Below, one piece after another: positions 33,401-47,312 of a stretch of 64,000 nucleotides of DNA; position 1 is the stretch's first letter; each line of letters begins with the position of its first letter. The stretch is from Sipunculus nudus. Its lineage: Eukaryota > Annelida > Sipuncula > Golfingiida > Sipunculidae. The translations under genes were made by a program, and so were the position numbers. The notes beneath the pieces are model-generated. The model ran no database searches. It was not told where the DNA came from and saw nothing but the letters and a program-made list of their open reading frames with translations. Location: assembly GCA_026874595.1 (NCBI GenBank), contig CM049309.1, positions 10,567,076 to 10,631,075 on the forward strand. Direction: 5' to 3'.

Positions 33401-36400
33401 CTTCATTCACTGTGAGTTTTTCCCCCGTTGTAGCATCAATGACAGCCACAATGTGAACTGGTAGTCTGGCATCTGGCTGACTGTCTCCTTCCACTGTAAT
33501 TTTTTCTTGTTTGACAGTCACCTTCTTGTTGGTGTACAATACAGCTTGCTGGTCCACATCCTGAGGTTTAGGCTGATCCACATACAACCCCTGTCTATCA
33601 GGGCTCCTTCTTGTGATAGTTTTGTAATCTGTATCTGCTCTGACAAATATTTCTTCTCGTGATGACTTTCTGTTTATGACTTTCCCCTGCAGGTATCCCT
33701 TGTCAAATGCAATACTAACAGGCATTGTCTGCCCAGAGGATGTATCCAAGAAGAGTCCTGTGTCCACTTGAATGATACCCGCTGATATTGCTTCAGGTAG
33801 CGGGAGCCCAGTATTACTCTCTACGTCCTGCACTGATTCTACTGCCATTTTTATGGTCTCTGTGACAACAGTCTTTTTCAACTTGACAGGCAGGGACCCG
33901 TTCAACACAATAAGTCCTCTTTCCAGTGCCTCCTGAAATGTTAACCATGACTGAGATTGAGGATCTGTCACATGACCCAGAGTGTCCATAAAGTGATTAT
34001 CAATAGCCTCATTCAGAGGAACCATCTTTCCAGTTGATGGAATCTGTACACTTGCTGACCTTGGGTTGAGTAGCTCATCCCTTATTGCTGCCTCAAGTGG
34101 CAGAATGTTTTGAGATATTGGATGTGTTACATTTCCTGAATAAGTATTAAAATAACCAAGGTTTATGGCATCACTGACTGTGAGACCGCCCCTTGGTATT
34201 TCTGGTGCAGTGGTTTCTGTCACCTTTGAGAACTCTATCACAGAGTCAGGATCATCAGCTCTCTGTGTTACCACCTGGCGAGTTGGACTTGGTGTTTGCC
34301 TTGGAGTTCTTCTATGAGCCGAGTCTACCGTCTCCATGGAAGTGTCAGTGACAGACTGAGTATATTCTGATTCTGGCAGAGTTGAATCATGTTCACCAGT
34401 CGGGGTAACAGGTACTGGTACTAATATTACATACCCTTTCCTGATTGCAGCGTCTAAAGGCATCATCACTCCAGTGACTGACTCGGTGAATGTGTTATTT
34501 GCAACATCAATTAAACCTTGTTCCAGTGCATCATGGAAAGTGATACTGTCAACAGATGGAGGCTGTTGTGATCTGGTTGGTGCTGAGATATAACCTTCTC
34601 TAATTGCTATAGCCAGTGGTATTAATTCTCCTGTTTGAGGGTGTCTATACATTCCCGAACTGCCATCAATGTATCCATGGTCATATGCCCGGTCAAAAGG
34701 GAGACTTTCGTACCTGATCTTTTTCTGTTCAACACTTATGTTCACGGTTTCCATGTGAATGTACCCTAGCTTGACAGCCTGTTCTATGCTCATAACCATT
34801 CTGGTATCTGGGTCACGATATTTGCCAGTTTTCACATTGATTAAACCTATTCTCTTTGCTTCCTCGAAAGAGATGCTCCTTCTGTGCTTGAGGCCATGCT
34901 CTGGAATAAGCCCCTCAAGAGTGAATTCGGTGAATGTCAAGGTTCTTCCTGTGGCAACATTTTTCACATCTCCATTATGAGGGTCCAAGATACCACTGCT
35001 GATTGCATCCTGGAGAGTTCTAAGAGTTCCAGTGGCTGGGTCAATAATGATCGATCTATCAGCATCTATGAGCCCTCTGTCAATTGCTTCTTCAATGGTC
35101 ATTCTGTCTCCAGTGATTGGATCTCGGATTCTGCCGAGAGGTACCACAACAAACCCTCGGGTCAAGGCCTCATTAAGGGTAATCCTTCTAGCTGGCATGC
35201 GACCACTTTGTCTCAGGCGTGTTTCAATGAGCTCTGCAATATGACTGTCAATGAAACCTTTTTGCAGGGCTTCAAAGGGTGTCATTTTTTCTCCTGTCTG
35301 ACAGTTTATCACCATTCCAGTTTCCCAATCAATTTCAACCAAGCCTTTATCACGGGCTTCTGTTGCTGATATTTTTTCACCTGTGATTGGATGTAGTATA
35401 TAAGCCTCTGATGTCTCAATTTGTTCAACACTCTGTTGTGGCACTGTGATTTCTCTCTTTGTTGTGTACACATTTGTGAAACTTGTTTTAGTGTCAGATA
35501 CACTCAAGGGTTCCTGTACAACTTGTGGAGATGCATCCTTTGTGACGATTACTGTTGTGCTTGTTTCTGGAGAGGGTTTCACCAGTACATCTGATGGTAA
35601 ATCAAGATCATTTGTTTTGCGCATTGTAGTCTTGATTTTTTCAATAATGGAAACTGCATCTTTTACACCTTGTTCCGGGGAAGGCACTCTTGCTACTCCT
35701 GGAGGGGACACCCTACGAGTTTTGGTGGTGACAGAAGTTTTGGTGATTTTCCGTTGGCTGTCCTCCAGTGGGGTGGGCTGTCTCTCAACTTTGACAATCG
35801 TTTGTGCTGGCTCAGTTGGCCGATGTTCCTTGGGCAGAGCCAATTCACTTATGTCCATTGGTGCAGATTTGCCAAAAGAATCAACATCATCAAAGAGTTC
35901 AGTGCTCTGCTGAGCTTGTTTCAGCTCAACTCTACCTGTCCTAAGGACATCAGTATCCCTCTTCCTATCTAGAGTGTCACGATAGATTATTTCCTCTTTG
36001 CTGATGTCATCACCTGGTGTGTCTGAAATTGACAGCAATTTGGGTTTTGGTTCCAATTTACCTTTCTTCAGGGACTCCTTCTGGATTATATTTGTTGATG
36101 CTTCCTTTGATCCAACACTGTGAACAGTTGCATATCCCTTCTTTGAAACCTTATGTGCTAAAAGGGGTGCACCTCTGAATGATACAAGTCCAAACTTTAT
36201 TGCATCTTTCAGTGGAATCTCCCTGTTTACACCCCTGTAAACACCAATGTCAATGTTTATTAATCCTGACCGCCTGGCTTTATCAAAGATGACATACGAT
36301 CTGGTAGAGTGGTCATAAACAAGGATGGTGTTTGTGTCCACCAGTTTCTGCTTCAATGCCACATTTACTGGAACTCTAGAGCCAGTAACAACATCCATTA

Positions 36401-39400
36401 CGTGCCCATTATCTGTGTCAACCATGCTTTCAAACAAACCTGAATGCACGGCATCACTAAAAGACAGCATAGGCTGACCATTTCGAATGTCAATGAAATC
36501 CCCTGTGTTGGGATCTATGATCTTTCTTGATAAACCATCTTCTAGGGTGATTTTACTTCCTGTGTTTGGATCCAAAACTGCAACCAGTTTAGCATCCAGT
36601 AGTCTCTTTTCTACAGCATCACCGATTCTCATCAGTTCCTTGGTTCTTGGGTTGGTTATCTGCCCTGACTGAATGTCTACCAAACCAACAATAATGGCAT
36701 CTTCAAGGTTAAGAGGGCTTTGTAACTGACGGTGAAATGAGGGGTCCAGTGTCAGCTGTGCTCGAGATATTTGCATGTCATTTAATCTCCCGGATTCCAA
36801 GACAAGGTCTGACGCCACTGCCTCTCTCAGGGTGAATGGTTTACCCGTAAACATATCAACAAATGCCTTGTCATCATAATCAAGAAGTCCCTCATTGATA
36901 CTGTCCTGCAAGTTGATCATTCTGTTTGTCTTGCAGTCATATACCTTATTTGAATACATGTCAAACAGTCCCATTTTCACAGCAGCATAATAGTTGAGTA
37001 CAGGGCGATCATGGGATTGCATGCCAAAAGTGGTTTCACCAAGGTCATCAGTTGTTTCTGGCGCTGCTATCAGCTGGACTGTCTGCAAGGTGAAGGTTAC
37101 TTCGTCTGCTTCTGATTCAGTTGAGTACAATGATAACTGTGATCCAGTCATACCCCGGAAAGGCATGGTTTCAGCTTTCTTGCTCAAGAGTTCAGCTGTT
37201 GCTTTATCAATCAGTCCTCTTTTCACAGCTTCATATGGAGATATTTTTTCACCTGTTGTATTAACTGACACTGAACAGTTGTCCCAGTTGACAATGCCAC
37301 GTGAATCTTCATGGATCTCCTCAGTGTCGTCAGACGTACTGAATACTGCAGGTCTGAATGAAGCAAGTTTTTCTGACGTTGGATTAATAAAACCTTTTTT
37401 CCTGGCATCGTCTATTGGCATTTTTTCCTCTGTGGCAGGATTGTAGAACTCTGTGTTATCCTCGATTATGAGCCCCAGCTTTACAGCATGTGGCAAAGAT
37501 ATTGCAAGCCCTGTTATGGGATTGAGAACTGTTTTGATTTCCATTTCCATAATTTTGTGAGATGCCATGTCACTCCTGAAAACTTCATGTTCTTCAGTTT
37601 TCCTGACAAGCTGACCAGAGATAAAGCCTTTATTCAAAGCCTCAGTTATTGGTAACCTGCTGCCTGTCAGGGTATCAACAAAGAGCCCCTTTTGTTCGTC
37701 AACAATTCCTTTTTCAAGAGCTTCTGGATAAGTGATTGATTCTCCACTTGCCGTGTCTGTGACAGAATTGATGGCAAAACTGGCTGATTCTTCAGAAATT
37801 TCTTCCATCTGCATCTCTTCAACAGCATCTAAGAAGTCATCTATGTGAATGCTACTCCTACGTTCTGGTTGGGAAGGCTGCATATCCATGCTTTCTTGAA
37901 CAATCACAAATCCTCTGTCAATGGCATCACTCAGTGATATCTTCTCCCCTGTCATTCTGTTGATGTACTCTCCTTTCACATGATCCAAAATACCCATTTC
38001 AATAGCTCTTTGGACCGTCATTTCCTCCTTGGTTACTGGGTCCAAGACTGCTTTCAGGGTAAACGTGTTATGTTTATGTCTCTTGTCTACCTTTGGTTTG
38101 GGTGTTTCTGCTCTACCAGGCTTACTGCTTGCAACAATAAGACCTCTCTGAGCGGCTTCTGAGAAAAGAATGGTCTTCCCTGTGATGGCGTTGATATACT
38201 GTCCTTTAGATGGGTCAATGATGCCTTTATCCAAAGCCTCAGACACAGGAATAAGCATCATACTCTGTGGATCTCTCACTTTTTGAATGGTTAGAGTCTG
38301 TACATCCTGTACTGATGATGTCTCTCCAGGGGATACTATTTCCTCTGGTGGAACAGGCACAACCTCGGCAAGGACCAAACCTTTAGCAACAGCATCTGAA
38401 AGAGGTATTCTTTGCTCAATGCCAAGCCTGTTCTTACTGACATATTCTGAATTGGCTTGATCAATTATCCCAGTTTCAATGGCATAGGTGGTTTCCACCT
38501 TCTCTCCAGACACTGGGTCAATAGCTCCTTGAATTTTGAAAGCTTTTACTTCAGTGGCACCATGGCGCTTGATGTCAGTGTCAAGTGACTGTCCAAACAC
38601 AAACCCTTGCATAAAGGCTTCTCTTACTGATATACTTTCACCAGTCTGTGGGTTGTAATACATCCCTTGGTTACTATCTAGTATACCGTGCATTTCTGCC
38701 TGTTCAACTGTAATTTTTGTCTTTAGAGCTGGGTCAAATACAGCATCAATTAGGTACTTTCTTCCTTGTGAGATGATAATCTTTTTGCCAGGTTGTCCAG
38801 GAAATGTGATGAAACCAGTCTCTATAAGCTCATCCATTCCAGTAGTTTGGTCAGTACTCGTGTCTCTGTATGAGCCTTTATCATCCAAATATCCCATATC
38901 TAATGCATCAGCTATTGGATACCTTGCTCCCCATCCTGGATGTGTGAAAGTTGCTGATGACCCATCAAGTACACCATCAGTAAAAGCTTTGTGTAGGAAC
39001 ATCTTGGATCCACTTTTAGGATGTCTGCACATTCCAGTTGATGTATTCAGGAATCCTTTGTCAATAGCATCTTTGACAGACAATGGTAATCTTACTGATG
39101 TGGCAGACAGGATTTTTGTGGCAGTTTGGGATATATTGGCAGCATGAACTTTAACATCACCAGTGTCTGTGGTGTCTGTGTATGTGTGGTATTGGTGTTT
39201 TTCCTGCCACAGCCTCTGTTCCCTTGAATGTTCTGTTTCTTTCACATACTCATCTTGATCTTGGAACTGAACTTGTTCATCAACAACAGACACCTCCTTT
39301 TCAATGGGAACAAGAGCACTGTTAATTCTCTTTCTCACTGCTCCATCAGGAAAATCAGCATCCTGAACAGGCTGCATCTGAGAAATCACTGTTTTCTTTG

Positions 39401-41060
39401 ATGTTATGGGACTTGTCAGTGCCACAAGGTCCTGTGCCTGGGTACGAGGTATGAGGCCTAGGGACACTGCCTCTTGAATGGACATGGTTTGCCCAGTGGC
39501 TGGTATGTGAAGCTGTCCAGATTTCAGGTCAAATTTTTTACCCTTCATTGCATCAATGATATTCAAGGGCTGTCCATCAGCAATTTCTGTTCCTGATGAG
39601 CCAGTTAGAGCATTATAGAGTTCATTTGTAATATATTCAGATCTTGCAGCATGGGAAAGATCCTGTACCCTGCCAAAACTCCCATTGTATGTGCCTTTTT
39701 CTAAATCAATTATCTGCTTCTCTAAAGCCTCATTTAATGTGACCATCTGTCCTGTGTGTGGATCTCTCACACACTTCTTTGGGAATGAAACTTCTTCTTC
39801 AATCAACTGGATGAGATCATGGTTCAGGGCCTCTGCTATGCTAATTTTTCTACCACTATGCGGATCTACAAACTGTCCATCCTGACTTATCAAACCTTTC
39901 TGCATAGCGTCCTCCAGGGTCATATGCTCCCCAGTACTAGACAATATCACAGCACTTGAATTAGAGTCAAGCAAATTCTTCTTCACAGCCTGGGCAAATG
40001 GAATACTTTTATTGGATACTGGGTCATGTATATACCCTTCTGGTGACATCCTACCCTCATTCAGGACCTTGCACAAACTGTCAGGTTTTTTAATCAAATC
40101 CTGTTTCATGGCTTGATCAAGGCCAACGGTCTGCCCCGATGTGGTCATGTAAGCACCATTCACAGGGTCAATCACACCTTTTGTTACTGCCTCTGGAAGT
40201 GTCATTCTTGTCCTAGTTTGTGGATCTACAATCTCTTTCACATCTGTTCTCAACAGACCTTTTCTAACAGCATCAGAAATTGTGATCAGATCACCAGACA
40301 CAGGGTCTGTTAGTCTCCCTGTTGTGGAATCATAATTGTCTTTGTTCAGGAAATCTGTCAGGCATGCTTTTGCTCCTGACTGAGCCATTGTTGTGAGTCC
40401 ATAATAGGCCCTTGTAGCTTCTGTACTTGTGGTGGCCACAGTGCGGGAGTCCTGTGGACTTACAAGTCCATGTGAGGTAGCAGTGAGTGGTGAGAGAGAC
40501 TGTCCAGTTGCAGGGTCAGTGAGTTTACCTGTAGCAAGATCTATGTACCCTTTCTGGAGCACTTCAAGCAATGTCATCTCCTTTCCTGACTCAGGGCTGT
40601 TGAGTCCACAAGGTTGCACAAGTTCCATCACAACTCCCATTTCTATGTAGCCTGCTCTGGCTGCTTCCATCAGTGTCAGTTTAGCACCAGTGCGGTTGTC
40701 AGTAAAAGTGGCAGTGGGTAAATCCAAGATACCAGTCTGGATGGCTTCTGATAATGTCATTTTTTGCTTGGTTGCTGGGTTTAACACTGCATTCACATGC
40801 AACACTTTACCCGCTGGCACACTGACAGAGGATGCAGAACTTATCACGGTCTGAACTTCCACTTTGCCAGCAACTTGCATTGGAATGTATTCAGATTTGC
40901 TACTACTAGCCACTGAAATGCTGGTGATATTTGGGTGATGGCTTGCTACAACAGGTATGTTACGCAAGGTCTCTCCAGGCACAATTTCCTCCATCTGGGC
41001 AACACCATGTTTTCCTCTGGTGGTCATTCTAACACTGCTTGTGGTCTCCCTGCCCAGTAT
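30447..41060 (-). CDS. MACF1: Giant plakin-repeat exon e22 (3,538 codons)
   Basis: A single open exon of 10,614 nt, phase 0-0. It starts ILGRETTSSVRMTTRGKHG after acceptor TTGAAATTTCAG and ends PTPLPLEER before donor GTGAGTAC. By hand I count about 80 plakin repeats of roughly 20-38 residues with the pattern DPxTGxxxxxxEAxxxGLID. They often come in pairs, an AV/SVxDPxTGEx member followed by an xxPxTGExMPLxEA member. Two unstructured linkers interrupt the array: about 35400-36170 (Ser/Thr/Lys-rich, with RRVSPPGVARVPSP) and about 31290-31740 (Ser/His/Asp-rich). Plakin repeats in plectin and desmoplakin bind intermediate filaments; in Shot and VAB-10A such exons serve epithelial attachment structures. 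The exon is likely a cassette. Confidence 0.96.
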
Positions 41061-43286
41061 CTGAAATTTCAAAATAGAAAGTAATGTCAGTCAAAATGTG
41101 AGAAGTGCAAGACAAACTTTTTCACTATAACACTGTATAGTCATACAGAATAAATTACCATCATAAGTTAAGACTGGATAGACAGTTGCTCATTTCAAGA
41201 TCTGGCCTGCAACTGAAAAGCTGAAAATGTGTGCAGGTATTATAAGTCTTAAATTTGTCATCTGTAAATTGTGCTTCATAAGTCTTGTTTAGTATTCTTT
41301 TAACTTGATATTGTAACCAAATTCCTGCATTCCAAAAGAATGCTATAAAATTTAAAAGTGTTTTTAACTTTATGTGCACAGGTGAAATTTACAATTTGAA
41401 CATTTTTATCTTAGTAGCAGTAACTAATAGCCAAATGGAGTAACACCTGCACTGTCAATATAGAACAAACTAGAAGTCTGTCACTGTTACATGTGAATAT
41501 GACGTAGTTTATACATTTAAGTTCAAAACTCGTTAATATGGTGAAACTGAAACAGGATGCTAGCTTAAGTCAAATTGAAAGAACATCAGAACAAATGTAT
41601 ATCTTGACAAGGAATTATAAAACTGATGATAAAACCCTTTAACATCATAATTTGTTAATGTCCCTTTGACACTTTTTTCAGCAGTTTAACTGAATTATGA
41701 CCCCTGACTTTATCTGATTAAGACCACTGATTACATATTGTGAATAAGACATTATGAAATGAATGTTATTATGAACATAGACTGAAGTTAAGTTATGGCA
41801 CTTAATTCACTGGAACAGATTTGAATAAAAATGTAACATGGCTTAAAATTAAATACTGCCAGTCCATATTTCACTGGAACTGACCAGGTTTTCAAAGTGT
41901 TCATGTGTAAATGCCACATATCTGTGAACCTCCTGGATGAGATCACCTTATCTTAACACTGACTGTATGTTTTTTAAATATACTAAATACTTTAAATAAC
42001 TAAAAATGTTTAAGTAGGACACAGGCTTGTCATGAGAAGGCAAAGGTTAACTATATTTTTTCAATTTTTATATTTAAAACACATGATCATGTAAATGAAA
42101 TATCAGGTTCATATTATTTCAGTTAAAGAGTATAAGATATACTTATACAAGGTTAAAGCAATATTTACATTGACCAAACACATCTAATATGACTAACCCA
42201 TCTATAACACTGTCAAAACTGAAGGTACAGATAACAAAGGCTTTTAAAGATAATAATGGAATGCTTAAATTGCTGAATAGATGGAATATCCTTCCTAAGT
42301 GCAAAAAAATGTATCAATAGAACTTGGTCACAGCACTCTTAAGCATATTGGTACATACATGTCAAAACAATATCCTACATTTAACACAGAAAAAAAAACT
42401 ATTTTACAATTACATCACTTTCACTACTACATCTTGGTGAAATGAAAGGAAAAAGACAATTAAAGCCCTTTTACTTCAACTGATATCTCAATCAAGTTTT
42501 TGGCACCAGACCTGTGTATGACCAAGAGGGTATAAAAACAAGGGACCAATGGGTCACGTCGCTCAGCTGAATTTTGGAAAATATTAGTAACTGAAAAATA
42601 TTTTTATTTATTATGGTTTTTCCATGTATATTACCATTTGAAAAGCTAAGAGAAAATGGCCCAGCTTAAATGAAACTCTGTAAATTATAGAATAATGGAC
42701 ATGAGCTAAAGCATATGGACTGTGTAATAAATGAAACCTTTAGCCTGAAACCATTTAGTGATGCACCAAGGGAAAAAATGGGCCTACGGTAAGTGTCATA
42801 TAAAAGTTCCATTTCATAAACAAATAATGTGTGAAGCTAATTAAGTTTTCAAAAGTTAAATATATGGCCATATGAGTTAAAAATTAATCCCACAAAGTTT
42901 GACCAATATTCCTTATTTTAAAAACTAGGTTTAACAGTGTTATTCACACCTAGGCCCCACCAACTTTAAGAGATATGAATGAAATGCTACAAAGTATTCA
43001 TTTCTTAAATCTTGTCAGTTAGCACTTACATTAGGTCCTAATATTTTACCATATTTGAATATTAGGATTAAATTCCTGAACATTTTTTTCTTTAAAAAAA
43101 AAAAATCAAAATTGTCCATGTCTCAACAAAAAGAATTTTATAACATTAAAATTATAAGCTTTGTCTTGTATATAAGTCCTGTGTATCGAAGCGGTGGGTC
43201 AGGGTCTCTGTTGTCACTGTTCATCGCTGAAAAAATGTGAAATTATAAGATTCATCTGGTTTAGAGTACAGGTCTGTCAACAGAAT

Positions 43287-43303
43287 GGGGGGGGGGGGGG
43301 GGG
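43287..43303. repeat. G(17) homopolymer
   Basis: Seventeen consecutive G on the plus strand, C in the transcript, inside the intron upstream of the first giant exon. Length is likely variable. Confidence 0.9.
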
Positions 43304-43539
43304 AGAAAGGCTCCCTGTGGTATTTATGCTGGCAGCCTGATCAAGCTCAACAAGAGAAAGGGCTTGCCAGAGTGATGGGATTACATAACAGCCTGGGGAG
43401 CATAGAGAGTTGCACTGAATGACCTACAGTGACCTCAGTGGACTGCTTGACAATGTAAGGGAATACAACAAGAGCCTCCAAACAAATTCAATAACTAGCC
43501 TAATTTTGCAGCTTTTATTTTTCAAATTTCAGATTTTAA

Positions 43540-44160
43540 CAGATTTAATCCTTATGTGTACATGCTGTGAAAATTAGATCAACAGTACTTACAGGAGAAA
43601 AACGTACCATGGTCAAAGTTGGGCAAAATTTAAGGTACCAATTTTTGATTTTTGTAAATATTTTTAAAAATTTTAAAGATTTTAATCTAATTTTGGGTAT
43701 ACAATTTAATTTTGATTAATTAAAGTTATATTACTGGAAAAAAAGTCCATAGCTTTAACATGTTTTGTGTTAAGTGATCAAATATCTTTCCTGATTTTTT
43801 ACATAAATGTTAAGTGATCAAATATCTTTCCTGATTTTTTACATAATGCATTATGTTTGGGCCCATACCTTTTTTGTATTATATAATACAGACCTAATTT
43901 CTGGCATGTACATAGGAACTATATAGAGGAATATTTATGGTAAATATGAGGAAAAACAGACAAGTGGTTTGGATATTAGGCAGTCCTGAAGTGTGAAAAT
44001 AGGTTTTTAATCTTGGGGACATCTAACATTATGCCGAATTTTGAATTCCTAGGTCTTACGGTTTCAAAACGTGCCACATCTACGGACGGACGGACCAACC
44101 GACGACAGACAATGGACCACGACTATAGCTCAGATGACTTGTAGTCAGCTGAGCTAAAAA
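43540..44160. repeat. Dispersed repeat, third copy of the 470-1672 family
   Basis: Shares TTGGGCAAAATTTAAGGTAC, TATATAATACAGACCTAATT and the tail GCTCAGATGACTT.TAGTCAGCTGAGCTAAAA with the copies near the left end, same orientation. It carries an ACGGACGGACGGAC run near 44085. A 40-bp exact internal duplication (TTAAGTGATCAAATATC...) lies at 43768-43847. Confidence 0.8.
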
Positions 44161-44880
44161 AGCTCATGAGCAAAACAAGTGATGTGTAGGAGGCTATCTG
44201 GGAAAAGTCTACCTGGTCTGAAGTTGTGTTTTCACTTTTTAATACAAGATAAATCCCTCTTGTTTTGTCCATTTAAAGGTGTGTTATTCAGGCATCTCTC
44301 CATAGTTACTTATATTTCATTTTCAAAGCACAGTTAAAATCCAGGTAAAATCTTGGAACACAAATTAAGGTATTGATTTTCCCCATTCCAAGTGGATTCT
44401 ATCCAAATTTATGCAGGACAATCAGTTATATAACTGGATAATGAAATCAATATTAAATTTTCCTAACTATTCATAAAATTACAAAGAAACAAAAGTCCAA
44501 CACCAATTATTTTGAAGATGTTTTGATTGGGATTTCTATCACCATTCTGGATAAGACTTGAGTACCCATGAATAAATTTGGATAAAATAATCTATTCCTG
44601 ATAATTGTCACTATGTTTATACTCCACTGAATTATTCAGCTGTACCTTACATCACTAAATCAGAATGTATGTGGTACTTCAAAATTATATAAATGTAACA
44701 CAAACATATTTTCGAGTCATAAAGCTTCTTTGGAGATAGTTTATATGCCCTTGCACAATTTTAAAACACTCTGGAAAAATCTCTCCTCCTTCATCATAAA
44801 TGAATAAGCCTAAGTTTGAAAATTTCCCAATATAACTAACAACCTTAATTAATTTATTCATTCTTGATATATGCACTCAC

Positions 44881-45090
44881 TGGAAATTCCTGACCAGATC
44901 TTGCATAGACCTGTTTTAGGTCCTGGACTCGTCGTCTGGCAGCATCTAAGGCAAGCTGGTACCTTTTGTTTAACAGCTTCAGCTCTGTCCCAACTGCCTC
45001 ACTGCCCGAAACAACCTTTGCCTTCTTGATCATGCTAAATCCAGCTGAACTGACGCTGTCACGAAAATGTTGTACACTCCTGTCGAAAAC
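44881..45090 (-). CDS. MACF1: Spectraplakin exon e21: last plakin-domain helix before the branch point
   Basis: Symmetric 210-nt exon, 70 residues. It starts VFDRSVQHFRDSVSSAGFSM and ends RVQDLKQVYARSGQEFP, with ELKLLNKRYQLALDAARRR as a long helix. It ends the plakin domain in phase 0. That allows joining either to the giant exon e22 (41060) or to rod exon e24 (11152). Donor GTGAGTGC. Confidence 0.92.
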
Positions 45091-47228
45091 CTGAAAAAGA
45101 AACATCAGAGGCTACAGATATATCAATGTATGAATTTATTAAATGTAAGGGTTGTTATTTATATTATTAATGTTAGTTCAGCAGGCTCACTACCAAAATG
45201 TTATATCATTAGTTGGGTTCTGATAATGGTCTGCTCATAGTGTTAGTGTTACATAAACCAGCCCATGTGAGAGGCAGTATATGTGAAAGCGTTTAGGCAC
45301 GTCTGCAATGATAACTCTGACACAAAAGCAAACAAAAAACAAACTGCACACCTATTGTTAATATTAATATGACAAATCCAAATGAAATGCTACAAAACAC
45401 AAACCACAACAGAAGCCTGTGATGAAGTATAATAAACTAAAATGACCTCCACCCAACACCTATTTCTGTTTATCCTCCAAGCAACTACCATCATGCATTC
45501 CAGCATTTAAGTTTGAAGATTAGGTCTATCATCTTTATGGAGTTAATGAACATAATTTTTATCAAAATTATCACAACTGGATGCCAAAATGATTCAAATA
45601 TTCTTACAAAACTAATAAGTAGAGCAATATCAAATATGCCAAACAAACCTAGATAAGTTGGTACCATTCCTCAAAAAGTCTAATAAATTACTTTAAACTA
45701 AAAAAATCTATACTGAAACTTGTCACTAAGTTGATATAATTTCATTCTTCTAGATTTCAAAACAATTTCTGATGATTTTCAAAATTAGTGGACTAATAGC
45801 ATAACAGGCTGTGTTTTAATCTAAATGTCACCCTACTTGTGACAAATTGAATAAAATAAGGAAGATACTGCTGTTAACTGCATTTTTTATACTTTATATC
45901 AGGGTATAATATATGAAACTAAACCATAGGACTGCATCTGGTTCCTTTTATGACCTTATCTGGTTGTAAAACATTTATTATAAAATTGATAAACTTCTTT
46001 GTCTGGCAACCATGTGGTTCAAACAAGGAACAGGCACTTACTGGCAGAGTCCCACAGGTGTTAAAGATGTTTGTAATGCCGAGATGTCACCAATTGCTAT
46101 GCAGGTCCCGAGGAAATGCCAGGTTCAAGTAAAGCAGCTAATGTACACAAAAAGCACCGCAGCAGAAGCACAGTACAAAGCAAGCACTACTAAAAGCCTC
46201 AAGCCACACCAAATCATTTATGTACAAAAGGAAGACACTACTGCCAGCATGCAAATTATATCCCTCAACATGGGATGTGTGGTTTATTGATCTTAGGTCA
46301 ATAAAGCTATACAATAACACATGATATGCCTCCTTAAATACAGCTGCATGTACACTAACTTATATTTGTATAAATCATGCAATTGCAAAATTACAAATAA
46401 CAATTATAAAAAATGAAAACAAATATATCATGTTTGATTAGCAAGAAACTGCACAGGGCTACCTTACATGTAGTAAGAAGAACTTGTAAGAATCAACTTC
46501 AAGTTTATCCCTCCCTGGGCAGGTTTTCTCTATATATGTTAAAGGATAATGTGGCTTAAGCTGACAGATATTTTCTGAGTTTAAATATTTAAAGTTGCAG
46601 GTATCCATTAATGTTCTCTAGATCATATACAGAAATCCAGAGATAGTGCAAGTCTCCCATCATAAAATGGTATATTACACATCCTAAAATGCCATAAATC
46701 CATTCTCAACAATATAGGGTATGGAAATGTACAGTTACATAACATTATCAACTTTGATAGATTTTCTGCACTTTCAGAAATTTCAGAAAATCTAAATATG
46801 CAATAGAAATTCTTATAAATTCATGGAATTCCATAAAGTATTTTTGATCCTGGAGCTTCCATAAATAGCCAAGGTATCTGCCTTTGACTTTTCTCTGACA
46901 ATCTATTCTCTATTAGAGCCATGCAATCACACTCACAATAATACCCTTTATTTCATCATATCAAATAACATTCAGAACAAACAATTTTACACCAGGTGGA
47001 CTGGGTAGGTCTGGGTTGGGGGTGGGAGGGGATTCTTGTGTAGGAAACTGGAACACATCAAGGTGGGGCCAGCAAAACAATTGGCTGGTGCCAGCAGAAC
47101 AAATCGGAGCAAATCACGTAGGAGTGCACAACATGGGGTAGGTTACAGGCCCATCACCATCACGATTTGGGATTACCAGTATGGGGAAGTGCGTGTAAAA
47201 AATTAGTGATGATAAAAGGGTTACTTAC
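45091..47228. other. Intron between e20 and e21 (2.1 kb)
   Basis: Mostly AT-rich. About 45990-46290 is GC-richer and holds a good donor-like site (CCA/GTAAGTGCC on the minus strand near 46040), but no acceptor-bounded in-frame exon. Around 47000-47150 is another GC-richer patch without open frame. Confidence 0.6.
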
Positions 47229-47312
47229 TGCACTCTGCTTGACGTATTCTCTGCCCTGACCATTGACAGCATCAATCCTGGGCTGCCTTCCTTCAACTTC
47301 ATCCAGCAGAGC
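47229..47312 (-). CDS. MACF1: Spectraplakin exon e20: plakin-domain spectrin repeat
   Basis: Symmetric 84-nt exon, 28 residues, ALLDEVEGRQPRIDAVNGQG then REYVKQSA. The turn PRIDAVNGQGREYV is typical of the last plakin-domain repeats. Acceptor GTGTGCAG, donor GTAAGTAA. Confidence 0.92.

Larger units (their letters stand above)
41061..44880. other. Intron between e21 and e22 (3.8 kb)
   Basis: AT-rich. It contains a 17-base G run (43287-43303), the dispersed repeat at 43540-44160 and a 40-bp tandem duplication at 43768-43847. A GC-richer patch at 43310-43470 has no open frame in phase. Nothing else is recognised. Confidence 0.65.
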
